In this document: in pieces, positions 34,464-44,659 of the stretch | Layout: each line of letters starts with the position of its first letter | How positions within the stretch are numbered: the stretch's first letter is position 1 | From: Sclerotinia nivalis | Lineage: Eukaryota > Ascomycota > Leotiomycetes > Helotiales > Sclerotiniaceae | NCBI GenBank assembly: GCA_029531795.1 | Contig: JAPEIS010000008.1 | Location: forward strand, 1,550,001-1,614,000 | Direction of reading: 5' to 3' | DNA: 64,000 bases | The notes under the pieces: model-generated | Seen by the model: only the letters and a program-made list of their open reading frames with translations | What the model was told of the DNA's origin: nothing | The model's database searches: none | Position numbers and translations under genes: made by a program

Positions 34464-36185
34464 CTATTTCCTCTTTTTTGAATTGCCAGCTTTCTGTACA
34501 GGTTGGGCATGGCCAAACTCTTTGATGTGGTTGAAGAGCTTGCTCTTTGAGGAGAACGACTCATGACATGAGACATCCGCACATTTAAACTGAAAGTTTA
34601 TCAGCATCAACTGACCGATGGTTGAAAAGAGGTAACTCACACTTTGCCCCTGCTGCTCGGCAGCCTCTTTTTGAGCAGCTTTTTTGGCACGTTTGGCTTT
34701 CGCTTTTCCCAGAGGTTTTTTAGGAGTTGTATTGCTAGAAGCATCTTGTGCTTCATCTTTATTTGACTTTTGATCACGATTTGACTCCTCGGATGTAATG
34801 GAGGTTTCATCCTCCGACATTTCTCCTGCTAATATTTCCTCAACTGCTGTTCTCGGAGCGTAATCATCATTTAGGCTTTCAATATCGGAATCATTGTTGG
34901 TTGGATCATTCGGTTTGCTGAAAGTCGATTCATGATTGTATGGCGGAGCTCCCACTTCCTCAACATCAGTTTCATCATCAACAGTAGACTCACGCTTTGC
35001 ATTGTCTGAAGTAATTTCAAGCCTTTCGATTTCAAAAGTGCTATTTCCTCGTTCTGGTGGTGTTTCTAAATGCAGGGATTTATTTTCTTTGCGCATTTGC
35101 TTCTGGATAGCATGTACGGCTTTGATATGCTTTTTACTTTTTGTATGCGCCTCGAATTGGTTCTCGCTTTTGAATGTTTTGTTACAAACAATGCACTCTA
35201 ATACTTCAACCTCGGACTCTTCGGATGATTCTTCGATGACTTCTTCGGTATCGTCCGGTTTCGCCCATTCTGGAACCACATGATTATTCATCTTGGCCTG
35301 ATTTGCAGCTCGTTGACGGGCTGCTTGGGCTAAAGCAGCATCACGCAATATTTTCTGTCTCTCCGCCTGCGTTTGTGAATTCGGGGTGAAGCGGAGGTCT
35401 CTCTTGCGCACAAACAAAACAAGATGTCTGACGGCATCATTGAACTCTGCTTTGGCCTCATCCCGGGCTTTTCTATTCTCCTTCTCTATCAATCGACGGG
35501 TTGCCCTATCCGGCGCATCGGAGGTCCGGTACAGATCTTTCCACGAGAATGACTTTTTTGTGGTAAAGTTCACCCAGGTTCTGTAAAAGTCTTTGACTAC
35601 GTCCTCGTAGTTATCCTCGGCGATCCCAAAATCAGGATAATCGACAATTTCAAGGCCATCCCAATCGCATGCTGCATTCTCCTCTCTCGCAAGGGACGCA
35701 AATGTCTCTCGAAGTATGCCAAAGAATCCGTTTGGAGCATCGGTGAATGGAACAGTGGAATCAAATTTCCCAATCAAGCTTACGATATGTGCTGCGCTTG
35801 CCATTCGAACATTTTCTGCAAAATCGTCTTTCGCAGTATCACCACCTCCTAGTATTGATAACCGATGAGAGTCATACCAGGCCCTTTCTTGTGGATCCGA
35901 CAAGACTTCGTAGGCGGATTGAACTTCGGCAAACTTTGCGGTGGCAGTTTCGACGTTACCATAATTTCGATCGGGATGAAGTTCCAGCGCCTTCTTTCTG
36001 TAGGCTTTCTTGATCCTAAAGACGGTAAATTAATCTTGCGATAATTTGGTGAAGTTATATCTAAATTCTTACTCGTCATCTGAAGCCTGTCGTTCGACGC
36101 CTAATAATTCATAGTAACATGTTTTCATGACTACCCCGCCATTACTTTGTGCATCTCTCCTCGGGGAAGATTGTTCTGCACCCAT
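34464..36185 (-). CDS. JJJ1: J-domain protein with two C2H2 zinc fingers, Jjj1-like (537 aa)
   Basis: Jjj1 is the Hsp70 co-chaperone that helps recycle export factors from late cytoplasmic 60S pre-ribosomes. Exons: 36185-36073, 36015-34641, 34589-34464. The J domain (about 22-90) has [31 protein letters not shown] and the HPD tripeptide at 51-53. The following DWDG-containing region and a charged coiled segment (about 200-275) match the family. Zinc finger 1 starts at Cys312 ([17 protein letters not shown]). An acidic and then Lys-rich stretch follows. Zinc finger 2 in exon 3 ([19 protein letters not shown]) is close to the C-terminus, which ends KKRK. The start was chosen because it gives a complete J domain after a short N-terminal extension. 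Confidence 0.93.
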
Positions 36186-37361
36186 TGTGTTGTGGATAAC
36201 TATCAAATACTTGAATGAATTATGAACGTGTCTGGATGTATCTCTGAATGTACGTCTGACGATGGTCTCTGGTTACCTAGGTAGGTATATATACCTAGAG
36301 CAGTAAGTACTCGAGTATATAAGAAAAAAGATATAATTCTTCTTAGTGAACCCCGCGATGGGAATTGCTCCAAAATACCGTCTTACATAAGCAACATGCT
36401 ACCTTTTGGTCGAGCAATAATGAATTCTAGAATTGACCGTTAGTTGCAAGTAGTTGCGATTTCCACGACTAGTGACTAATTAGTAGTAGATAAGTACTAT
36501 AGCTTAAATACCTACCAAAAGGCTAGTAGGTAGTTGAATAGTATGTAATTAGAGGTCAATCTTGTTATAATTTAGATAGCACGTGGCCAGGAAGTTGGAG
36601 ATAGTTGGTCCAACTTGTAGCTCATTCGAGGACAATACTACTCCGTACATATGAAATTATCTAGTAGGTATTATTACCTACTAGATATAATTACCTACTA
36701 GATACTCAAGTACCTTTCCACATGCCTTCCCTTCTCATCTGATCCACAAACAAATACACAATTTTTAATCACCGGGATACTTAACTTTTCCTTCTGCCCT
36801 GGTCATCCACTAGTAGGTAAGCAAAACTTTTGATAGTGCCAGCTGCCTATGTGTAGAATCGAGACTCGAGAGTGGCTGAAATGGACAAAGAAGTAATGTT
36901 TACCCAGATGTTTACGTTAACCTTACTAGACTTACTACTTCTAGTAGTATTTTTGACAGTCACACTGAATAAGTCTAAGCTTCACATTGGCTCATTTACT
37001 TACTCAAATTCCCCGTGCTACACACTGGGTCCTCATCTTACCCCGAAACTTCTTGTTCCCTTCTTGCCCATCAAAGTCATCAATGATTTGATGTTTAAGG
37101 CTGAAGCTTTATAGGAGGCGTCACACATTCTCAAAATACTACTTAGGTACTTACTCAGGTACCTAATACTTACCCGCCGCGAAAATTGTTGCTCCATAGG
37201 TTAATCATTAACAATAACAATCCCATCGTTATACCTCCCTTTTGCCCTTCTTCAAACAATGCCACATGAATCTTTCATCCTAATAGCCTTATAGCAGACA
37301 AAGCAAAAGGTTACCGAATCAACATATTAATTACCTTTCTATTGAACTGCATCTTTTTATC
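36186..37361. other. intergenic, 1.18 kb, rich in TAGGTA palindromes
   Basis: It contains promoters of JJJ1 (-) and the SPX-RING gene (+). Short repeats of TACCTA/TAGGTA recur at 36,274-36,300, 36,515-36,535, 36,661-36,712, 36,815 and 37,145-37,170. One is a perfect palindrome, CTAGTAGGTA/TACCTACTAG with a 4-base loop (36,661-36,684). An 80-codon plus frame at 36,872-37,114 has no family resemblance and is not called. Confidence 0.55.
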
Positions 37362-39122
37362 ATGAAATTTGCCAAAGAATTCAAAGATGCCCTTGCCAGA
37401 GAAGGCTTTCCGCCACGCTGGGTAGATTCTGCCATCCCCTATGGTTTGCTCAAGAAGTCTCTTAAAAAGGTTGGTCAAAAATTCGCATTGAAAAGCAAAA
37501 GCTAAAGTAACCCCAGATTGCGACTGAGCTAGCAGAGTGCGGCCTTGATCCCGCTGCGCTTGCTAAGTTGAGAGAGATTTCTAGTACTGGGCCCGCTTAC
37601 TTGTATGACTTCAAGGGTATGACCAACCTTCCACGTTGATGGTGTTTTATACATAGAGATATTGATTGAATAAGGGTCGAAGGTCCGGCCCACCCTCATT
37701 TTACGGCTTGAACAAGGAGTCACCGTTGATGCTAGGCTGTCGGCTGACACGAGAAGATATCTTGAGGATCTCGTAAATCACCACCGGGACCTTTCCAATG
37801 TGTCACTACTCGATCCCATCAGTGATGGAAGTGGACAAATCATACCTGTGTAAGTGTATTCTTACGACAGGCCCGTTTGGCAGCTGCTGATATGACTCGT
37901 AGAGACTCACCGACAGAAAAAGAGGTAGAACAACCATTTGTCCGGGAAGTCGAGGTGCCTCTCACCTTTGATGCAGAATTCTTCGGCCTTCTGCAGGGAG
38001 ATGTCCACAACCTAGATGCACTCCAAGATGAGGAACAGAAGGCTCTGGTAGCCGAGGTTAGCGACCTCTCAAAAGAGCTCGTCAAGCTCAGCGAACCTTC
38101 AAGGTTCAAAAAGACCGACCAGTATCGATGGAGAGAATTGTTTGATGTTTACTTACAAGCTGGAATCTTCTTTTCAGATCTTGAAAAGGACCACGGCAAG
38201 CGTGATAGTGCAGCTGCGTTAAAGCGGTTACAGTGAGTACGCACATTTCTGTGAGTACGCGGCCCACTGACTGAATACGCTCTTTGCAGGTGGTTTCAAA
38301 GCGAAGTAATCAAGAGAGGCATCGTAGATACATTCAAACTCTCACCTAGCCGTAAAGCATGTACGTATATTGGATTCTGGCATTTTCCAAACGAAGATTG
38401 CTGACCTCACTAGTGAACCAGTTCATCAGCATCAACGTTACGCTACTTCGAAATCTCCAATTTCAGGAGATCAACCAGAAAGCCATTGCTAAGATATTGA
38501 AAAGTAAGTTGGTTCTATACTTGTATAGTTTCTCCTGGCTGGGGGGAGGCTTCTTCTATACCTCGAGCTCTCCTCGAATCATAACTAATACAAGTAGAAT
38601 TTGACAAAAGAACAACACTGGGTGCCAGGCAAACATTTCCCAGACTGATTCAGTCCGACGTTATTATGACGGAAACAATGGCAAGATCCGTATGCGCCCA
38701 GATGACGCAGGATCTTATTCAGATAGTACCTCAGCTAAGTGATTATACTTGTCCCGTCTGTCTTGCCATAGTATGGCGGCCAATAAGAATGGAATGCAAC
38801 CACGTGTTGTGTGTTCGATGCACAGTATTTATGCAGCGGCGTGGGACCAATGCCTGCCCTTTATGCCGGGATGATGTTATTTTAAAAGCCGATCAAGGTA
38901 GGTTAAAATATGTGGGATTGAACAAAATGGAATACTCCTCAACTGATGCGCATAGATAACATCGACGAAAAACTCTCCAAATTTCTTCTGAGAAATTTTC
39001 CCAAGGAGACGAAGGAAAAACAAATTGAGCATGAAACCATAGATGGCAGGGAGAGGTTCGGCATTTACTATACTCACCCTTCGGAGCAAACTCCTCTGCA
39101 GAGATATTGCGCAGTCATGTGA
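37362..39122 (+). CDS. SPX domain and RING finger protein, probable E3 ubiquitin ligase (446 aa)
   Basis: SPX domains sense inositol pyrophosphates and so phosphate status; the RING suggests ubiquitin ligase activity. Fungal SPX-RING ligases regulate phosphate uptake. Exons: 37362-37469, 37517-37616, 37675-37849, 37903-38232, 38290-38360, 38414-38503, 38598-38897, 38956-39122. The N-terminus MKFAKEFKDALAREGFPPRW and AIPYGLLKKSLKK, then FDVYLQAGIFFSDLEKDHG and LNQFISINVTLLRNLQFQ, form the SPX domain. The C3HC4 RING spans about 343-384 (CPVCLAIVWRPIRMECNH, ACPLC). Eight exons were needed; the exon 3 acceptor (AAG) and exon 4 acceptor (CGTAG) were chosen because only they keep the frame. Confidence 0.88.
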
Positions 39123-40027
39123 AAGAAGCGGTGGGAGAAGTAGTTCCAGCAATTTGCCCCTTCAGCGGGAGTAGGAATGTTCTAGACAAGAACTCACGGC
39201 GTTTTTTCTTCTCCATGATATCCAATGGTGGCGATGGAATGATTACTATCAGCTTTTTCTAGAATAATGAAATAATGCAACAGAACAATTGTTTTGCCCT
39301 TCTTTTCACATTTTCAGAATCTAAAAACAGTTCAGTCGTACCAATACGAGTTAATGTTACAATATACGAAAGAAATGACAAAGAATTTCTCATTTTTCAG
39401 AATGTAGTAAGAGTTGTATACTTAGAAAATTGATCGGTAGCTGGATCACATTATGCCCCGCCGGCTCTGCTGCGGTAAAGTAGTGGGCTGTTTTTCTGCT
39501 TTGGCGGGGTAGTTCTGTATCCTGACAGCGGGTGGAGCTTCTTTGATTAGTAAAGTGCCGGTATGTCGGTATGTACCTACTAGGTAGTTCTAATAGCACG
39601 AGCAGGTATGATGTACAATTTTTGGTAGCCGATACCACAATAAAAACTGATATCAAATTATCTTAATATCCATAATACTGTGAAATATTCAAAACAAAAC
39701 TTTATGGACGACAAAATCAATTTTTTGAGTTCTTATTATCATTCGAGTGATATTCTTCCAGTATGGCTGAATTTCTTCTGAGCAGATAGGGTATGTAAAA
39801 TGATATATATTTTATCTCGTCACACCACAAGTAGGTAGGGAGAGTAGAGAAATAAATACTCTAATGATTTGCCATCCGAACTACCTCGCGCCAGTACTAC
39901 GTAGTCAAATTTTCCAAATCCCGAACTCAAGGACAACCATTCATCTAGTTTGAAGCGATATATAATCCAGATCTAAGATTTGAATTTCAGAACACCACTA
40001 CGACCGCTCTGGCACCTCATTACTGCG
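39123..40027. other. intergenic, 0.9 kb
   Basis: It holds the SPX-RING 3' UTR and the promoter of the F-box gene. TACCTACTAGGTAG occurs at about 39,572-39,587. A minus-strand 88-codon frame (39,390-39,656) has no recognisable content. Nothing else was seen. Confidence 0.6.
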
Positions 40028-42016
40028 ATGGCTCCCAACGATGTCGATATCGTAAGCCGAGATTTTGGTTTTGACATTCTCCCCGATGAGATTTTGCAAC
40101 AAATACTTTACTACAGCTCTCCGCACGACACTCTCTCGAATATTCAACTACTTTCAAAGCGATTCAACCGTTTGGGAAACGAGCCATTACTTTGGCGATA
40201 TCACTGTCGCGTACACTTCAAGTACTGGGATGCGAGACATTCTTTCCTTCAAAAGCTTGCGGGCATTGTAGGAGATGTGGACTGGAAAAGCTTATATATA
40301 CATCGGAGGAACGTAGACCTAAAAACGACACAGGCTTTGAATCGTCTCCTTGAAAGTCGGGCCAATCGTATCGTGAACTTTGAAGAAATTGGAGGCTTTG
40401 GTTATGATGCAAAAGACACGCTTTTGCGACATTGTCGTATCCGTGGCAATGACCATCTTGCCAGAAAGTAAGCTATTTGATCCGCAAATAGTTTCTTCTC
40501 TAATATATCCATATATAGACACTATGCTTGTGCAGTGCTTGACTTCATTCATCGCTCAAAGGCTCTCGCAGTATGGTCGAAGCTTGCTGCGGGCGAGGAG
40601 GTACCTATTGAAGCAGCATTGGGAGCGCATGATATGTTTATTTTACATGACAACGTCGGGGACTTGCAGGAGGTATGGTTTTTCTTCTATATCACTACTT
40701 TAAGTAGGATTTTAGCTAATAGATTTGCATAGATCTCTGATATTCTCGACGACCTTGCAACTCGCATACGAATTGACTACCCCAAATTTGATTACATGTC
40801 CACTCGACAACAAGCCCTCGCAGTGGTTAAGTTTCTGCGGGGACGTAACCTTTTAGGACTCAATTCTGAAGTCAACTATCGCGATTTACAAAATAACTAT
40901 ATTGGTTTGGCACTGCAGGAGCCAGAACATCCTTCACTACCACTGGTTTCTGTTGCAATATTTTGTGCGGTAGCCCGGAGAATCGGGCTTGATGCTAGGG
41001 TCTGTGGTATGCCGAGTCACGTATATGCCATGGTTCTTCCAAAGCCTTTCATAGACCTCGATGACAAGCCACTGAAACAGAAGGATAGTGCCGTGGAACC
41101 TATGTATCTAGACCCATACCGATCAGCCTCAGAGATTCCTGTGGAAAATCTTCAGCGAATGTGGACAGCTTGGGGTGTCCGAGGGGTATCATTCGCCGAA
41201 TTTGTCGCGGATTCCTCTGCTACAAACAATATCGTGCTCCGTACGACTAGAAATATAGTTACAACGATTCGAGAGTATCCTTACACACAGAACCGTCCCG
41301 CACAAGACCCATCCTTCGTGACTACCAGATTACAAAGTGTACCGTTAGTGGAAATGGATCATGCAATATACTCAGTCACTTGGGCAAGCTTTCTTTTAAC
41401 TCCAACACCGGCTCCCCCTAGTCACGATCAACATCAATTGGTACCCATGCTGATGTCCAAATTCGAAAAATCATTTCCGGAGGACGTTGCTCTTATCGAA
41501 AAATACATACTCTCATCATACAATAGCTCCACTACAGAGCACTCTGAGCTAGCCGAGGAATTAAGAGTAATTCGTGCCGTAGACTCAACTCCAAGGCAAG
41601 TGCGGACTCGCAACAAATCTAATGGGACGGATCGGGTGAAATTTAGGATTGGGAAAGTATTCCGCCACCAACGATATGGTTATACAGGAGCGATAATTGG
41701 TTGGGATGTCGGGTGCCACATGGGCTCCAGTTGGATAGCGCAGCATCAAATTGATTCCTACCCAGGAGGTAGGAACCAAAGCTTCTATCACGTACTGTAA
41801 GTATCCACAATATGTACTTTGAAAAGTGGAAGCGCTTACAAGCATAACAGCGTAGAAGATGCCAGCATACGTTATGTGGCCGAGGACAATATAGACATTG
41901 TTGAGCAGCCCGACGTAACATCGTTGATGATTGTGGCGGGACAATACTTCAAGCGATATGATCAGGAGAACTGTCAGTTCATTGCGAATTTCAGGGACGA
42001 GTATCCTGACGACTAG
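40028..42016 (+). CDS. F-box protein with transglutaminase-like (SirB1) and YccV domains (607 aa)
   Basis: Exons: 40028-40467, 40519-40672, 40733-41796, 41851-42016. The ATG at 40,028 is the first in frame. Residues about 14-60 form an F-box (LPDEILQQILYYSSPHDTL, FNRLGNEPLLWRYHCRVHF), so an SCF ubiquitin-ligase adaptor role is likely. The middle (about 190-420) is a SirB1/transglutaminase-like domain with NLLGLNSEVNYRDLQNNY, VAIFCAVARRIGL and MPSHVYAMV. The C-terminus (about 490-600) is YccV/HspQ-like: FRIGKVFRHQRYGYTGAI, GWD and QSFYHVL, then VEDASIRYVAEDNI. The same three-domain order occurs in animal FBXO21. The substrate is unknown. The 3' end faces the UCH gene with a 73-base gap. Confidence 0.9.
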
Positions 42017-42089
42017 CGTTGGTATGTACATATATTACTACAATTCGGTCTTTGAAACCGGGGATAACAAGCATGTTCTAATGCCCACT

Positions 42090-43738
42090 CTATGTCGACT
42101 GAACTTCTTCCATGATCTCTTTTAGGAGGCCTTTATCAGCTAGACTTCTTAATGTGCGATAGACCATTGGCGTGTGATCTTCCTTCCGTCTCCCTGCCTG
42201 CTCGTTCTCGTCATTGATCGATGTCAGTTCTTCTCTATAAGCGATGCGCAGTCCCTTTTGCTCGGCAACCCACTGCTGATGCAACTTAAGAAGGGCGGTC
42301 ACATCTGTACTTCCTCGCTCGAGTATGTTGCATGTGCTCACAGGAAGTAATATGTCCTGAAGTAGCTTGTCTGTAACGCCAAATTCCTTTGAAGGTCCTC
42401 TAATCAGTTCCGCAACGTCGGCCTGAGTGAAGCTGTTCCAATCGGGGGTTTGTTGCGGCAGCAAAGCTTCGACAAGCTTGATCGCGTGGATATTCTGGGC
42501 GAGTTCTAATGGAATGGTGCGGAGCGGACTTCCACACAAGGATAAAAGATTAAATTGCAAATCATCACCGTACTTGCCAATATGTTGATAGATATTGGTA
42601 CGGGCAACGGAAATCCAGTCATTATCAAACTGTCCTTTGCATTGTCAGCGTTGTTCGATCAATGGTTATTTATTTTACATACCTAAGCTGACGGGTTGAC
42701 GCTGCAAGCCATCAAGTCTCCAGACAACGCCCTTTACTGGAACAAATGCAATAAAATGAAAACCCGACTCATCATCTGACCTGGACTTGGTCTTTCCAGA
42801 TTTCTTTTTCGTTTTCCTCTTTTTCTCCCAGGCGGAAACCTCATTCGAAAGAGCTAGATCCGCGTTTAGAATATCCATTCTTCGAGCAAATGAATTATGA
42901 ATATTTCTAATGTATTCGTTTTGGCTTAGTTTCTGGCCGCGGTATGCTGGTTTGAGAAATTGGGTATCGTTCTTGAAACTGCTGACACTGTCTCCGAGAT
43001 CAAGCTCCGGGACATTCATAACAATGTTCAGAAGAGCAATAGTAGCACAGGCGTTGTCTGTAGTCTGCGTTCTGTTAGTCAATTCCTAAGTGAGATCTTG
43101 GATTTTCCTCACTTGATTGGCAAACCAAACGTGGTTCGGACATTTTGGAAGTTCCTCTTCATCCTCCAAGTCATCATCTATGTATTTAAATAGAAATACC
43201 AGTCCGTACACTGGTTTTCTTGAGAAGTATCAGTATGGATTTCAAGCATCTGAGGATAAATTTCATACGGTAGATATTGTAACATTTCATCCTCTAAACC
43301 TAGAACCTCCTGGATCTTGACGTCCTTGACACCATACTCTCGTAAGATGAAGTTAAAAAGTGCCTGGTGAAGAATATGTGTTAATTAACGAACGCCAAAA
43401 TCTGAAAAGCAACTTACTGGATCACTTTCCAGCTCACACCACCCTTTCCAAGCCTTGCGTTCGTCATCCGTCAGGGGCTTCAATGCATCGTCGATGATTT
43501 CAGCCTCCGATCTCTTGACCCTTTGGCCGGAACGTTTGGGACGACCTGTCGCGAGGCTCATTGAAATCTGTTCACTTTGTACTTCCTGTGCTCCCATACC
43601 ATTCTCACGCAGATCTGTAGAGACTCCACTTGGAGGAGACTCAGACCTCCTTTGATTCCTCAAGGAGCGTTTCCTTGGCTCAAAATCCGAAACCATAGAT
43701 TGTACCGAATGATCCTCCGACACTGAAGGCCCATCCAT
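42090..43738 (-). CDS. ubiquitin carboxyl-terminal hydrolase, UCH37/UCHL5 type (482 aa)
   Basis: This is a family C12 cysteine protease that removes ubiquitin; UCH37 relatives act at the 26S proteasome. Exons: 43738-43418, 43363-43269, 43218-43113, 43064-42683, 42634-42090. After an Arg/Ser-rich N-terminal extension of about 90 residues, the UCH domain begins near WCELESDPALFNFILREYGV. It contains LPKPVYGLVFLFKY, oxyanion Gln174, catalytic Cys180 (DNACATIALLNIVMN), His277 (GFHFIAFVP) and Asp292 (RLDGL). A Lys/Arg-rich insert (KKRKTKKKSGKTKSR, about 255-269) sits before the catalytic His. The C-terminal region (about 390-482, RIAYREELTSINDENEQAG) matches the UCH37-like tail that engages Rpn13 in other species. 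Confidence 0.88.
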
Positions 43739-44659
43739 TGTTTGCTTGCTTTGATTGTGGAATCTTGATATAGGAAAGTAATCAAAAATTGAATAAATTT
43801 TTTTTTAAGCTCCGGATCAAGCCTTTGGACTACAGAAACATAAGAGGGGGAGGTTTAAATTGCAAGTAGTGGTGTTCAAAAGTATGGGTATGGGTCAAAG
43901 ATAATAAAAAGTGATTTATAGGTAATTGAAGAGAAGGAGATAGATAACTTTATGTTGTGTAGGAACAACCAAAAAAATCATAAAAGCCTTCCTTAGAACT
44001 AATTAATGATCATTGATGATGTATTTGATTTTATAGAAACATCCATTGATCTTTTTATGTCACTGTCACTATATCTTGTTCAACACAGCAGAGCAGACTG
44101 GTATTCTATAGAGGAGGTAGGTAAGTAATAATAATAATAAGTCTTACAAATTATTGGCTGTCTTTTCCCCAACGTTGTTGTTGGTTGAAAGGGGTCCAAG
44201 CTTTTTGAATGCTGGCTTCCAGTGGAAACAACGAAAATTCACAAAATGGAAAAAAAAAAGACGCGTCCCCCAAAGGAACTTACTTCACTCGCGACTTAGG
44301 CAAAACTGGCAAAACTTTGTGCTCTTGTTCTGAAGCTTTGAACTTTCAAAACTTTGAGCTGAAAAGAAAGTACCTTCCTTACCAAGGTATTCACTTGCAC
44401 ATCCACAACAATCCAGATTGATTGATTAATTGATTGATTGATTGATTGATCCATCCATCTCCATTCGATTTTTCTTTTATTTACTATACCTTTTGCTCAA
44501 GTTTCTAGGACCCCATTTGCAGGACCCATTTGCGAATAGCCTGCCCGCTCATTTATTTTAAACACACTATCCACGAAATTTAACTTTCCGCATATTGGCT
44601 GGCCTCGAACCACTTTCGTCAAGATTTAAAGTATGAAATGATTATAGACTTTCTATAAG
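43739..44659. other. divergent intergenic region UCH / POM152, 0.9 kb
   Basis: It contains both promoters. A (TTGA)n microsatellite lies at about 44,418-44,452. The 70-codon plus frame at 44,209-44,421 has no family resemblance. No other feature was seen. Confidence 0.6.

Noticed and set aside
36872..37114. 80-codon plus-strand ORF upstream of the SPX-RING gene
   Set aside because: No conserved features; lies in repeat-rich intergenic DNA.
39980..40027. Upstream extension of the F-box/YccV protein
   Set aside because: It would need a TTG start; the ATG at 40,028 directly precedes the F-box.
44209..44421. 70-codon plus-strand ORF upstream of POM152
   Set aside because: Low-complexity, no family resemblance, probably promoter sequence.
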